From Malaciobacter marinus (GTDB lineage: Bacteria > Campylobacterota > Campylobacteria > Campylobacterales > Arcobacteraceae), in assembly GCF_003544855.1 (NCBI RefSeq), contig NZ_CP032101.1, forward strand, positions 1,426,001 to 1,490,000: 64,000 nucleotides of DNA. Reading direction: 5' to 3'. Shown piece by piece: positions 52,146 to 62,167 of the stretch; position 1 is the stretch's first letter, and every line of letters begins with the position of its first letter. The translations under genes were made by a program, and so were the position numbers. A model generated the notes under the pieces. That model did not search any database, was not told the DNA's origin, and saw only the letters and a program-made list of their open reading frames with translations.

Positions 52146-53381
52146 CTAAGGTGTTGGTGTATGTTCATCTTGCCTTGGATCAAGCTCAGGTAACTCAGCT
52201 CCTGATGCAACTGGCATATTTACAAAAGTACTTAAATCATCATCGGCAATTCTCTTTTTAGAAAGAGAATAAAAGCATAAAAATATACCTAATATTGCAA
52301 AGCAAGTAAATAAGAACTGTGGCATATAACTTAATCCAAATCCAATAAGTAATGGTGAGATAAATGAGCCTATACCATATGCAAAAAGTAAAGCTCTACT
52401 TATTTCTACAATATCTTTATTTTCATCTACAACATCATTTGCTCTTGCTACTGCTAAAGGATATACTGAAAAGATTGAAAACCCTAACAAAAATCCTAAT
52501 ATATATAAAGTTTGATTATCTAAATTAAAAACTATAAATAAAGTTGAAATAACAGCTGAAAAAAATGCTGAAAATGCAATAAGTTTTCTTCTTCCATACT
52601 TATCAGATAAAAGTCCTATTGGCCATTGTGAAATTAATCCACCAATCAATGTAATAAGCATAAAATATGAAACAACTTCAATTGATTGTCCTTGCATTAA
52701 TATATATACAGGAACCATAGTGAAAAATCCACCAACAAAAAACCCACCAATAAAACTTGAAACCGTAGCAAGTGGAACTATTGAAAAGATTTTTGGAACA
52801 CTATATTTTTCAAATTCTGCAAGTTTAGGCTCTTTTATTTTTGTTAAAGCAATTATAACTACTGAAAAAAGTACTAATACTGAACCTATCGTAAAGATAG
52901 CTTGTTTAAAATGCTCATCAATGTTTAAAAAAAGTTGTCCAATTGCAGTAGAGAGATAAAAAATTATAGTATAAATAGCTAAAATCTTTCCCCTATCCTT
53001 TTCACTGCTTTTTTCATTTAGCCAACTTTCAAGTATAATTAAAAGTCCAAAAAATGAAAAACCTGAAATTAAACGTAAAAAAGCCCATAAAAATTCATTG
53101 AAGAATACAGAATGAAGTAAAAATGAGACTACCATAATTGAAGCAAATGCAGCAAAGCTTCTTATATGTCCTACTGTTGAAATGATTTTTTGACTAAAAA
53201 TAGAAGAGCTTACAGCTCCTAAAAAGAAAGATGCGTTAATAATACCAATTACTGTATTACTAACTTGTAACTCTTTTAGGTATACCCCAACAAAAGTTAA
53301 TATCATACCATATCCTATTGCTAAAAAAGCAATAGAAAAGAAAAGTGATGATATAGGAAATAAGATTTTTCGCAGTGTCAT
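52146..53381 (-). CDS. MFS transporter
   Basis: The 411-residue product has twelve membrane helices and the MFS loop motif GLLSDKYGRRKLIAFSAFFSA between helices 8 and 9. The first-half loop is more degenerate (FSQKIISTVGHIRSFAAF). The tail is Pro-rich and acidic (ELPELDPRQDEHTPTP). It resembles the YcaD/YfkF-like subgroup; the substrate is unknown. It converges with the DMT gene, 13 nt apart. Confidence 0.82.
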   Translation of the reverse strand: MTLRKILFPISSLFFSIAFLAIGYGMILTFVGVYLKELQVSNTVIGIINASFFLGAVSSSIFSQKIISTVGHIRSFAAFASIMVVSFLLHSVFFNEFLWAFLRLISGFSFFGLLIILESWLNEKSSEKDRGKILAIYTIIFYLSTAIGQLFLNIDEHFKQAIFTIGSVLVLFSVVIIALTKIKEPKLAEFEKYSVPKIFSIVPLATVSSFIGGFFVGGFFTMVPVYILMQGQSIEVVSYFMLITLIGGLISQWPIGLLSDKYGRRKLIAFSAFFSAVISTLFIVFNLDNQTLYILGFLLGFSIFSVYPLAVARANDVVDENKDIVEISRALLFAYGIGSFISPLLIGFGLSYMPQFLFTCFAILGIFLCFYSLSKKRIADDDLSTFVNMPVASGAELPELDPRQDEHTPTP

Positions 53382-53428
53382 GGAAACAAATCCTTATTAT
53401 AATTTTGTTTAATTTGTCTTAAACTTAA

Positions 53429-54682
53429 TTATATATGATTTGTAATATTTATTTGCTTATTTGGTTTCACACCTAATTGTATAAACTCTTGACTTTTATT
53501 TAAAAGATTGCCTTTTCCTTTTGAAAGCTTGTTTAATGCATTATCATAAGACTTTGAAGTTCTATTAATATGCATTCCTATATCTTCAATATCTTTTACA
53601 AACAGTGCAAACTTATCATATAGGTTTGCTGCTTTTTTAGAGATTAATTCTGCATTTTGATTTTGATACTCTATTTTCCAAATATTTTCTATTGTTCTTA
53701 AAGAGACATATAAAGTTGATGGAGAAACAAGCATTATATTGTTTTCAAAAGCTAGTTTAAAAAGATTATTTTCATTTGAAATTGCAAGTAAAAAAGCAGA
53801 TTCAATTGGTATAAACATAAGCACAAAATCTAATGTTCTAACTTCTTTGATATCTTCATATCTTTTTATACTTAAACCTTTAATATGAGCTTTTAATGAA
53901 GAGATTAACTCTTTAATTGCTTTTTGTCTATTTTGTTCATCTTCAGCTTGTGTATAATTAATATATGAGTTTAAAGAGACTTTAGAGTCAATTACAATAT
54001 CTTTTTGTAAAGGAAGATGAACAATAACATCTGGTCTTAATCTCTTACCTTCATTTGAAAATGAACTTTGAGTAGTGTATTCAATACCCTCTCTTAATCC
54101 ACTTTGTTCCAAGACTTTTTCAAGGATTAACTCGCCCCAATCACCTTGAGTTTTATTGTCACCTTTTAATGCTTTTGTTAAATTTATTGCATCATTTGAG
54201 ATTTGTGTATTTAGCTCTTTTAGATTTTTTATTTCATTTAATAAATAACTTCTTTGTTTTGTCTCTTCTGAATAAATATCATTTACTCTTTTCCCAAAAT
54301 TATTAATTTGTTCTTTAAAAGGAGTCAAAATTTGATTAATATTTTCATTTGATTTTTTGCTACTTTGTTCAAAAAGTCTATTTGCAAGATTTTCAAACTC
54401 TTCTTTCATCTTAATCTTTGAAGTTTCTAAAAGATCTATTTTTTCTTGAAAGCTCTCTTGTTTTAATTCAAACTCTCTTTGTTTATTTTGTAGTTTTTGC
54501 TCATAAAGCTCTCTTTGTGAATTTATTTTATCATTCATTGATTGAAGTTTTATATTTGCTTCATTTGTTAAGCTTTGAAGTTTAGCTTCATATTTTACTT
54601 TAATTAAAAAGTAAAATATAAAACCTGATACAACAAAGCCTACACTAAAAGCTATAATAGAATATAAGTTAATATCATTCAT
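53429..54682 (-). CDS. rmuC: RmuC-family protein
   Basis: The 417-residue product has an N-terminal membrane anchor (about residues 8-28), a long coiled coil to about residue 110, and the RmuC nuclease-like domain (TQGDWGELILEKVLEQSGLREG, DVIVHLPLQKDIVIDSKVSL, FVLMFIPIESAF). RmuC limits recombination at inverted repeats in Escherichia. The catalytic-type Asp and Lys residues of the restriction-endonuclease fold (D in RPDV, DSK) are present. Eight nt overlap with the M48 gene. Confidence 0.88.
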   Translation of the reverse strand: MNDINLYSIIAFSVGFVVSGFIFYFLIKVKYEAKLQSLTNEANIKLQSMNDKINSQRELYEQKLQNKQREFELKQESFQEKIDLLETSKIKMKEEFENLANRLFEQSSKKSNENINQILTPFKEQINNFGKRVNDIYSEETKQRSYLLNEIKNLKELNTQISNDAINLTKALKGDNKTQGDWGELILEKVLEQSGLREGIEYTTQSSFSNEGKRLRPDVIVHLPLQKDIVIDSKVSLNSYINYTQAEDEQNRQKAIKELISSLKAHIKGLSIKRYEDIKEVRTLDFVLMFIPIESAFLLAISNENNLFKLAFENNIMLVSPSTLYVSLRTIENIWKIEYQNQNAELISKKAANLYDKFALFVKDIEDIGMHINRTSKSYDNALNKLSKGKGNLLNKSQEFIQLGVKPNKQINITNHI

Positions 54683-55928
54683 CTATTTTAAAATCATCTT
54701 TCATTGCTTCTTTTGCATTATTTACTTTATATACATCATAACCTAACTCTTTAAACCTTTCAACTAATGGTGGATGAGAATAATAAAAGAAAACATATAA
54801 AGGGTGTGATAATGGAAATGATTTATTTTCATTTGCTAATTTCAATAAAGCATTTACTAAATCATCTTTTGATTGTAAATTTGAACCAAACTCATCAGCT
54901 GCATACTCATTATGTCTAGAAATTAGTGAAACTAAAGGCATCAAGAAAAATGATAAAATTGGAGAAAATAGTAAAAATACTGCAATAATTGCATATGGTT
55001 CATTATTTAATGAAAGTCCTAAAAATAACTCATCATTTAAATTTCCAAAAATAGCAAAAAATATAAGCATTACTATACCCATAATTCCTATATTCTTTAA
55101 GATATCTCCATTTTTAAAATGTCCTAATTCATGACCTAAAACTGCTAGTAATTCATTATGAGTTAATTTTTGAATTAATGTATCAAATAAAACTACTCTT
55201 TTAGTACTTCCAAGTCCTCCAAAATAAGCATTAAGTCTATTGTCTCTTTTACTCGCATCAACAGAAAATACTCCACTACTTTTAAATCCCACTTCATCTA
55301 AAAGTTTTTCAATCTTTGATTCAAGCTCTTTATCTTTTAAAAGTTCAAACTTATCAAACATCTTATCTCTTACTAATGGATAAATCATATTTATTAATAT
55401 AATAACAGTAAAAATAAAAACAAATCCCCATATCCACCAAAAAGGAAGATTATCAATAATAAGTGCAATTCCTGCAATTATTAAACTTCCAAAAACTAAA
55501 AATAAAATAGCACTTTTAATTGTATCTTTGATATATAAAGCAGGAGTCATATTTGAAAAACCATACTTTTTATCAAGTTTAAAAGTTGTATATAACTCAA
55601 AAGGTAAAGATAAAATCCAGTTTATTATAATAAAAGCATCAATAAACAAAATAGCTTTTAGCCAACCTTGATCAACTACTATAAGTGAATCTAAAAATTT
55701 AAGTCCAAAACCTATCCAAAGCATAAAAATTACAAAATCATAAAATGTTGAAAGTATTGAAATTTTTTCCTTTTCTATACTATAATTTCCAGCCTCAAGG
55801 TATTTGTTATCCTCAAGTATAATTGCTGGCATATTTTTTGCTTTACTAACAAAGCCTACTTGCATAAATGAAGTGTATATATTTACTATAAAATATAAAC
55901 AATATGCAATTACAAATATTTCTAACAC
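54675..55928 (-). CDS. Membrane-embedded M48 zinc protease (Ste24-like)
   Basis: The 417-residue product has several N-terminal membrane helices, the zinc site HELGH (in LAVLGHELGHFKNGD), a downstream Glu region (RHNEYAADEFG) and the C-terminal YSHPPLVERFKELGY motif. This matches Ste24/CAAX-type M48 proteases rather than the shorter HtpX. A role in membrane protein quality control is inferred. It is followed directly by rmuC. Confidence 0.88.
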   Translation of the reverse strand: MLEIFVIAYCLYFIVNIYTSFMQVGFVSKAKNMPAIILEDNKYLEAGNYSIEKEKISILSTFYDFVIFMLWIGFGLKFLDSLIVVDQGWLKAILFIDAFIIINWILSLPFELYTTFKLDKKYGFSNMTPALYIKDTIKSAILFLVFGSLIIAGIALIIDNLPFWWIWGFVFIFTVIILINMIYPLVRDKMFDKFELLKDKELESKIEKLLDEVGFKSSGVFSVDASKRDNRLNAYFGGLGSTKRVVLFDTLIQKLTHNELLAVLGHELGHFKNGDILKNIGIMGIVMLIFFAIFGNLNDELFLGLSLNNEPYAIIAVFLLFSPILSFFLMPLVSLISRHNEYAADEFGSNLQSKDDLVNALLKLANENKSFPLSHPLYVFFYYSHPPLVERFKELGYDVYKVNNAKEAMKDDFKIDE

Positions 55929-56003
55929 ATCTATCCTTTTTTATATTGATAATTAATTTGAATAATACAGTTTTTGTACTTGTAGATTAGTAAAGAGTAT
56001 AGA

Positions 56004-56489
56004 TTACTTATACTCTTGTAGTAGCTCTTTAAAAATATGATTAAATCTTGATAACATTTTCTTATCATCTGAAATATACAATATTTCATAATCATTTTTA
56101 AAAGATTTTTTCTTCCAATTTGCACTTCCGAATATAACATTTCTTTTATCTATAATAGCCATTTTAATATGTAGTTTATTCTCTAATAAAATAACATCTA
56201 TTCCATTTTTAACAAGATAATCATATTGAGTTTTTTTCTCTTCTAAAGCTTTTTTCTTATCTAAAATTACAGTTACTCTAACACCCCTTTTTACACTATC
56301 TTTAAGTAGCTTGGCAAATTTTTTATATGTGAAGTTATACATTGCAATATCTATAGATTTCTTACTTTCTTTTAAAAGAGTTTCTACTTCTTTAATAGCA
56401 ATATTAGACTCATCTGGCAAATAGTATAAGCTATCTTTTGCATTTAAAATTGTAAAAATCAAAAAAATACATAAAAAAACTTTTTTCAT
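56004..56489 (-). CDS. Secreted phospholipase D-type nuclease (Nuc-like)
   Basis: The 161-residue product has a signal peptide (about residues 1-17) and one HKD motif, HIKMAIIDKRNVIFGSANW. This is the single-motif form that dimerises to make the active site, as in Salmonella Nuc. Such proteins are periplasmic nonspecific endonucleases or DNA-uptake nucleases; phospholipase activity is less likely. It overlaps the sensor kinase stop by one base. Confidence 0.8.
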   Translation of the reverse strand: MKKVFLCIFLIFTILNAKDSLYYLPDESNIAIKEVETLLKESKKSIDIAMYNFTYKKFAKLLKDSVKRGVRVTVILDKKKALEEKKTQYDYLVKNGIDVILLENKLHIKMAIIDKRNVIFGSANWKKKSFKNDYEILYISDDKKMLSRFNHIFKELLQEYK

Positions 56490-58666
56490 TAATTATCATC
56501 CTTTTTTTCAATATATTTAGGTAGTGTTATTTGCATACATAAACCTTTTGCATCTTTTGAATTATAAATAAACTCTTTATTCGATGCAACAATGATTCCT
56601 TTTAAACTCTCTGTTATTAATGTATAACTCATATAAAGTCCAAGTCCCGTTCCTTGCATCTTCTCTTTAGTTGTAAAATATGGTTCAAAAATTTTATTTA
56701 TAATTTTTTCTTCCACCCCAAAAGCATTATCAACTAATTCTATTGTAACTGAATTTTGTTCATCTTTTATGCTTATAAAAATAACTTTATCTTTTTTACA
56801 ATTTTTATTTAAAGCATCTTTTGAATTATTTAAAATATTTATAAAAATTTGAATCAATTCATTAAAACAACTATAAATCTGAACATCATCAAAATTTTTA
56901 ACTATATTAATTCCATAATTTTTAAATGAAGCACTCAATAAATCTATACTATTTTCAACTGCATGTGAAACAGAAAATTTTGTTATAATCTTTTCACCTT
57001 TTATGTAGTTTTTAAAATCGTCTATGGTATTTGACAAATAATTTGTACTTTTCATAATCGTATCTAAAGATTTGTTTAAATTTTCATCATCTAAAACATT
57101 AACTTCATGTTGCAATTTTAATCCAGATGCACAAGTAGATATTGCAGATAAAGGTTGTCTCCACTGATGTGCAATATTTCCTATCATTTCACCCATTGAA
57201 GCTAATTTGCTTTGTTCAAATAGTAGTTTTTCTCTTTTTTTAGAATGCGTCAAATCAACAAAAGAAGTTACACTTACTCGCCTATCTTCAAAACTTACTT
57301 TTTTATTCATTGCTAATACATTAATTTGTTCTTTATTCTTTTTAATAAAAATTGTTTCACCAGCATTTTCAGTATCAAAAAAGTTTTTTTGATTTTCAGA
57401 AAGAAGTTCAAGTATATTTTTATCTATTAACTCATTTTTATTTTCATATCCTAAAAGCTTAATAGCTTCTTTATTCAAATCAATACAAATACCATCAACT
57501 GAAATAATAATACCTTCTAAAATATTATCAATAAATATTTGAATATTTTTATTTGATTTTTCCAGTCTTTTATTTACTTTTTTTAATTTAAAATTATATA
57601 TCAAAGATATAAGAAGAATTACAATTAAAGATATGGCGATAATAGATATAATTAAAATTATATGTTTAAAGTGTTCAAAAAAAGAGATTGGCTTATTTAA
57701 AACTTTTATACTTTCAGATGGCAAATATTTTTCAATATCTATACCAAAAAATTTTAAAGCATTGTAATCAAATACATAAGAGTTAGTACCATTTAAAATT
57801 GGCTTGATTTTTAAATTTGGATCATTTAAAATTTCCAATGCCATTTTTGCTGCTAAAACTCCTTGCCTATTTCCATCAACAACATAACCTCCAATTATTT
57901 TCCCTCCATGATTGAAAACTCTTGCAGTGGATATTATAGGATTTTTATAAGCTTGACTAATTTTTTTTAATGCATTTTCCATTGTAATTGGATTTTTATT
58001 TTTATCAACATAACTAGCCGACATTATTAACATTGCCATGGAGTTTTTATCTGTATTTTTTAATTTGCTAATTAAATCATCAATACTTTTATTACTAATA
58101 AATTCATAATCTATTTTAGTTTTATTTAATTCTTTTAATACTAGCTTTTTAAGTACATTAAAAGTTACGGAATCATCTCCTATTAAATAAAGTTTATCTA
58201 ACTTTAAAGCGATTTTTTTTGCTAATTCATAGTTAACAAGAGGAGTCATTCTTTCAAAAACACCAGTAATATCATCTTTTTTATAATCATCTAGGATATT
58301 TAGATTATTTATGCCACTAAAAACTATCTTACTATTAGAAAAAAGTTCATTTCTAAACATTTTTAAAAAATTTATAGCATTATCATCTGTTGAAATAACT
58401 AAATCAATCTTTTTATTTAAATATTTATATTTTAAAAGAGTTAAGAATTTGTATTTATACATTAAAGCTGGATTATTTCTTTTTGTATCCATATATTCAA
58501 TATATATATCAATATCTTGTTTTGAATCAAGCAAAGTATTAACAATACTATCAACTTGTATTTTTGTCCAAGAAAAAGAGGGATGATAGGAGTTTAATAT
58601 GAGCACATTCTTTGAATATAAAAATGCAGAAAATATAAAAATTAAAAAAATATATTTTCTAATCAT
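56489..58666 (-). CDS. Sensor histidine kinase with ABC substrate-binding-like sensor domain
   Basis: The product (725 residues from ATG 58666) has a signal/anchor helix and a periplasmic domain of the ABC_sub_bind type (VLILNSYHPSFSWTKIQ, GGYVVDGNRQGVLAAKMALEIL). A membrane helix at about residues 340-362, a PAS domain and a HisKA/HATPase core follow (GNIAHQWRQPLSAI with the phospho-His, NSKDAL, GTGLGLYM). I choose 58666 because it starts the hydrophobic helix; an ATG at 58687 would add seven residues. No response regulator is adjacent. Confidence 0.88.
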   Translation of the reverse strand: MIRKYIFLIFIFSAFLYSKNVLILNSYHPSFSWTKIQVDSIVNTLLDSKQDIDIYIEYMDTKRNNPALMYKYKFLTLLKYKYLNKKIDLVISTDDNAINFLKMFRNELFSNSKIVFSGINNLNILDDYKKDDITGVFERMTPLVNYELAKKIALKLDKLYLIGDDSVTFNVLKKLVLKELNKTKIDYEFISNKSIDDLISKLKNTDKNSMAMLIMSASYVDKNKNPITMENALKKISQAYKNPIISTARVFNHGGKIIGGYVVDGNRQGVLAAKMALEILNDPNLKIKPILNGTNSYVFDYNALKFFGIDIEKYLPSESIKVLNKPISFFEHFKHIILIISIIAISLIVILLISLIYNFKLKKVNKRLEKSNKNIQIFIDNILEGIIISVDGICIDLNKEAIKLLGYENKNELIDKNILELLSENQKNFFDTENAGETIFIKKNKEQINVLAMNKKVSFEDRRVSVTSFVDLTHSKKREKLLFEQSKLASMGEMIGNIAHQWRQPLSAISTCASGLKLQHEVNVLDDENLNKSLDTIMKSTNYLSNTIDDFKNYIKGEKIITKFSVSHAVENSIDLLSASFKNYGINIVKNFDDVQIYSCFNELIQIFINILNNSKDALNKNCKKDKVIFISIKDEQNSVTIELVDNAFGVEEKIINKIFEPYFTTKEKMQGTGLGLYMSYTLITESLKGIIVASNKEFIYNSKDAKGLCMQITLPKYIEKKDDN

Positions 58667-59027
58667 AAAACACTTCATAAAGCTCATTGGGAATTTTTGT
58701 TGGTTTAAAATTTTTCAAAAAAGCCAATTTAAATGTAGCAGTAAATAAAACTTCATTATCTCTTTTTACTTCTTGATACATTATCAATGAAGCACTTTTT
58801 TTAACATCAAGCCTTGCACTAACATCAAGTAAATCACCAAATTTAGCAGGTTTTATATATTTTGCATTGACTTCTTTTACAACAAAAAATTCATTGTCAT
58901 TTATATGAGGACTTAAACCTTTTTTAAAAAAAAGTTCACTTCTAGCTCTTTCACAAAACTTCAAGTAATTAGCATAATATACAACACCACCTACATCTGT
59001 ATCCTCATAATACACTCTAATCTTCAT
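58659..59027 (-). CDS. ybgC: Acyl-CoA thioesterase YbgC (hotdog fold)
   Basis: The 122-residue product matches YbgC: RVYYEDTDVGGVVYYANYLKFCERARSEL, with the catalytic Asp in the EDTD segment and the hotdog helix following. It cleaves short acyl-CoA or acyl-ACP thioesters and is often near tol-pal, which is not seen here. The stop overlaps the start of the downstream sensor kinase. Confidence 0.88.
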   Translation of the reverse strand: MKIRVYYEDTDVGGVVYYANYLKFCERARSELFFKKGLSPHINDNEFFVVKEVNAKYIKPAKFGDLLDVSARLDVKKSASLIMYQEVKRDNEVLFTATFKLAFLKNFKPTKIPNELYEVFYD

Positions 59028-59087
59028 TTTTTTCCCTTAATAATTATAATTATACTTAACTTTTGTTGATTAATCTATTATAAACTT

Positions 59088-60989
59088 CTAATTAATTGGT
59101 AGCTTTATTGTAAACATTACACCAACTATACTCTCTTCTTTTTTTATATTTTTTACTTTTATTTCACCATTGAATTGTTTATTAATAATTTGTTGGGACA
59201 TATAAAGCCCTATTCCTGTTCCATTGAACTTATGTTTTGTTGTAAAGTAAGGTTCAAATATCCTAGTAATCAGCTCTTCATCAATTCCACCTGCATTATC
59301 ACTAAATTCAATAATTACATTTTTACTTTTTTTAAATACATTAAAATTAATTTTCTTATTTTTTATTTTTTTAATCTTAAAAGCATCAAGACTATTATTA
59401 AATAAATTCATAAGTACTTGAATTAACTCATTTTCATATGCTTTAATTTTTATATCTTCAATATTTGTATCAATTTGGATTTCATTTGATTTTAGTTTTG
59501 AACTTATTAATTTTAATGTTTTATCATAAACTACTTGAAATTCAAAAGTTTTTGCATCATGTTTAGTACTTAAAAAATTTCTAAAATCATCAATTGTTTG
59601 GGAAAGATGATTTGCATTTAAAATAATAATATCAAGAGACTCTTTTTGGTTCTCATCGCTTAGTATTCCCATCTCTTTGCTAAGTTGCATTCCACTAGCA
59701 CTAGTTGTTATTACAGATAAAGGCTGTCTCCATTGATGAGCTATATTTTCAATCATTTCGCCCATTGCTACCATTTTTGTTTGATGTGCAAGAATTAAAT
59801 CTTTTTTCTTATTCTTTTCTATTTCTTCAAAAATCTTTTTTCTATATTTTAAAAAATATTTTTCCAAATAATAAGATACATATAAGGATATTCCAAATAG
59901 AAATATTGTAATAATAATAGAAATAAATAGTATTTTTAATATATATTCACTGTTTCTTTTATTTAAACTTCTCTCTTTAAGTACAATTTGTTCTTCTATT
60001 TTTTTATTGTAAAAACCTGAGGCAATAGCTATTTCCCATTTGTTAAAACCTTTAACATAAGTAGTTTTTTGAGCTGGTTTATTTGTTTCTGGCATTATTG
60101 TAGAGATATAACTTATAAAACCATCGCCACTTTTAGCAGTATCAATAATCTTTTTTGTAATATAAGTGCCATTTTTATCTTGTAAATCAATTCTATTTAA
60201 ACCTACATAGTCGTTTTTTAAATGAGATAAATAAGTACCTTTATAATCAACTAAAAAGACAAAATTATTAAGTCCATATCTTAGATTTTGCAAATTTTCA
60301 ATAGTTTTCTTTTTTATTGAATCTTCAAAATCTTTTATATATTCTCCTGTTCCTATATATATTCCTAGTTCATCAATTGCTTTTATATATGAAAGTTTTG
60401 TTGAAAATTTGTTTTTTTTTGGTTTTTTCCATTGAAATTCTAAATAACCCTCTTTTTTTGTCTTTGCAATTTTTATGGATTCTTTTATTATTTTAAAACC
60501 ATTTGGATCTTTATAGTTTAAATAGTTGTTATTTTCAAGTTCTCTATTGGGAGGATATAAAATACAATTTCCCTTTAAATCAAAAATATAATAGTATCCC
60601 CTATTCTCATTAAACTTTACACCTCTTAAAGAGTCACCTATTAGTTTTATTATTTGATTATTAGTTTTTTTGTTTTTATGCTCTTTATAAATATTCATAG
60701 CAATTTCATAAGATTCATTAATTCTATTTTTTATATTTTTTTTTATTGTTGCTCTAACATTAGTTTGGTTTTTTAAAATTCTATCGTAAACTCTTTTTAC
60801 TTCACTCTTCATCAAAACTTTTTGGTTTTTAATATAATCATCTTTTAAATCTTTTGAATCTTTTTTAAACTCTTCAATATTATTAAATATCATAAAAAGT
60901 GTAAATATAAATGAAACAAGAATTGTTACAAGTGGCATTGCATACTTTACTAATAATAAAAGCTTTTTTTCTGCGCTATTTTCTATCAT
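59088..60989 (-). CDS. Sensor histidine kinase with double Cache domain
   Basis: The 633-residue product has an N-terminal membrane helix and two tandem Cache modules of the sCache_2/dCache type (GYYYIFDLKGNCILYPPN, GTGEYIKDFEDSIKKKT, NFVFLVDYKGTYLSH, IASGFYNKKIEEQI). A second helix (about residues 352-376) and a HisKA/HATPase core with the phospho-His in NIAHQWRQPLSVI follow. It should sense small periplasmic ligands. Its core closely resembles that of the kinase at 56489-58666. No response regulator is adjacent. Confidence 0.88.
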   Translation of the reverse strand: MIENSAEKKLLLLVKYAMPLVTILVSFIFTLFMIFNNIEEFKKDSKDLKDDYIKNQKVLMKSEVKRVYDRILKNQTNVRATIKKNIKNRINESYEIAMNIYKEHKNKKTNNQIIKLIGDSLRGVKFNENRGYYYIFDLKGNCILYPPNRELENNNYLNYKDPNGFKIIKESIKIAKTKKEGYLEFQWKKPKKNKFSTKLSYIKAIDELGIYIGTGEYIKDFEDSIKKKTIENLQNLRYGLNNFVFLVDYKGTYLSHLKNDYVGLNRIDLQDKNGTYITKKIIDTAKSGDGFISYISTIMPETNKPAQKTTYVKGFNKWEIAIASGFYNKKIEEQIVLKERSLNKRNSEYILKILFISIIITIFLFGISLYVSYYLEKYFLKYRKKIFEEIEKNKKKDLILAHQTKMVAMGEMIENIAHQWRQPLSVITTSASGMQLSKEMGILSDENQKESLDIIILNANHLSQTIDDFRNFLSTKHDAKTFEFQVVYDKTLKLISSKLKSNEIQIDTNIEDIKIKAYENELIQVLMNLFNNSLDAFKIKKIKNKKINFNVFKKSKNVIIEFSDNAGGIDEELITRIFEPYFTTKHKFNGTGIGLYMSQQIINKQFNGEIKVKNIKKEESIVGVMFTIKLPIN

Positions 60990-61156
60990 TAAAATCCTAA
61001 AAAAATTGTTGTATATGTAAGTAATGTATTTAAAAGTTATTTATCAATCATTATGCATGATACAATTAGTGACTTTTTTGTCACTATTATAGTTTGTAAT
61101 AATTAATATAAGTTTAAAATTAAGAAAAATAATTATAATTTTTTATTAAAAATAGG

Positions 61157-62155
61157 CTATTCAACACTAAAGCTTTTTTCTTTAAAGTTAAAAGTAATTT
61201 TTTTGATTTTCATGTCATCTTCTGGAATATATGTTTCTAAGATAAAGCTATCTTTTTCTTTTGTTATAAATGTTTCTAACTCAAATACTTTATCCCTAAA
61301 AAGAATCACTTGAAACTGTTTTTTCACAATTTGTCTCAAGTCTTCACCTACTTCTAAATATATCTCTTCTTCATTTAAAAAATAGTTCTTCTTAAAACTT
61401 TCATTATAAATAGTCTTTCTTAAATTTTGATGTGCACTTAATTTTTCATTTTTATCAAATATCTTATTATAGTAGTTATACTTTTTATTTCTTATGCTAT
61501 ATAAATATTCTGATAATTTATCTATACAAATTTTATTTGAATCCAAAATTTTTGTATCTATTTTTTCATATTTACCTAAATAGCCTTTTTCAATAATCTT
61601 CTCAAAACTATTTTTTTGTAAATTAGAATAAAATTTAAATATAACATCATCATAATATTTAACAAAATATTTTATAAACTCAAAACTAATACAAAGTTTT
61701 GTTTCATGAAGTAAGTTTTCATCAATAAATATAATTACTTCTTTATTAATGCCTTTATTTAAACTTTTTGGTAAGTCTACAAGCTCTAAATTTACAAAGA
61801 AACTATCTTTTATATTTTTTTCTAATAAAGAACAAAACTCTTTTGATTCTTTTATTAATTTATTTTTTTCATCACGAGACTTTACAATTTTCTTTACTAT
61901 TTCTTGTTCTCCATCACTTGTTTCAACAAGAAAAGAAAAAAGCTCATTATCTTTTAAATCAAGTAAAGTAACAAACTTATTGCCATCAATAATAGGAAAA
62001 AGTGGAAAAGTAGAATCAATTAATTTTACTTGAGCTATTTTCAACTTTTTATCAAAAACTTTTCTTGATATTTTAAATATTCTAAATCTAGTTAATACAC
62101 TAAAGTATTGCATAACTAATAAAGCAAAAAGAAGAACGAAAAAATATAATTCCAT
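61157..62155 (-). CDS. Membrane-anchored protein of unknown function, 332 residues
   Basis: One N-terminal membrane helix (about residues 2-20) is followed by a large, Lys/Asp/Glu-rich cytoplasmic or periplasmic domain. It has no Cys clusters, P-loop, protease or nuclease motif that I can see. Short strands (FIDENLLHETKLCISFEFI, FQVILFRDKVFELETFI) suggest a mixed fold. The codon use and AT bias match its neighbours. It precedes an aldo/keto reductase gene with a 12-nt gap on the same strand but gives no clue to function. Confidence 0.6.
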   Translation of the reverse strand: MELYFFVLLFALLVMQYFSVLTRFRIFKISRKVFDKKLKIAQVKLIDSTFPLFPIIDGNKFVTLLDLKDNELFSFLVETSDGEQEIVKKIVKSRDEKNKLIKESKEFCSLLEKNIKDSFFVNLELVDLPKSLNKGINKEVIIFIDENLLHETKLCISFEFIKYFVKYYDDVIFKFYSNLQKNSFEKIIEKGYLGKYEKIDTKILDSNKICIDKLSEYLYSIRNKKYNYYNKIFDKNEKLSAHQNLRKTIYNESFKKNYFLNEEEIYLEVGEDLRQIVKKQFQVILFRDKVFELETFITKEKDSFILETYIPEDDMKIKKITFNFKEKSFSVE

Positions 62156-62167
62156 TTTGTTCCTTAG

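Noticed and set aside
55931-56140. 69-codon ORF overlapping the end of the PLD-type nuclease
   Set aside because: It lies in another frame over the nuclease C-terminus, has no ribosome site and encodes no recognisable protein.
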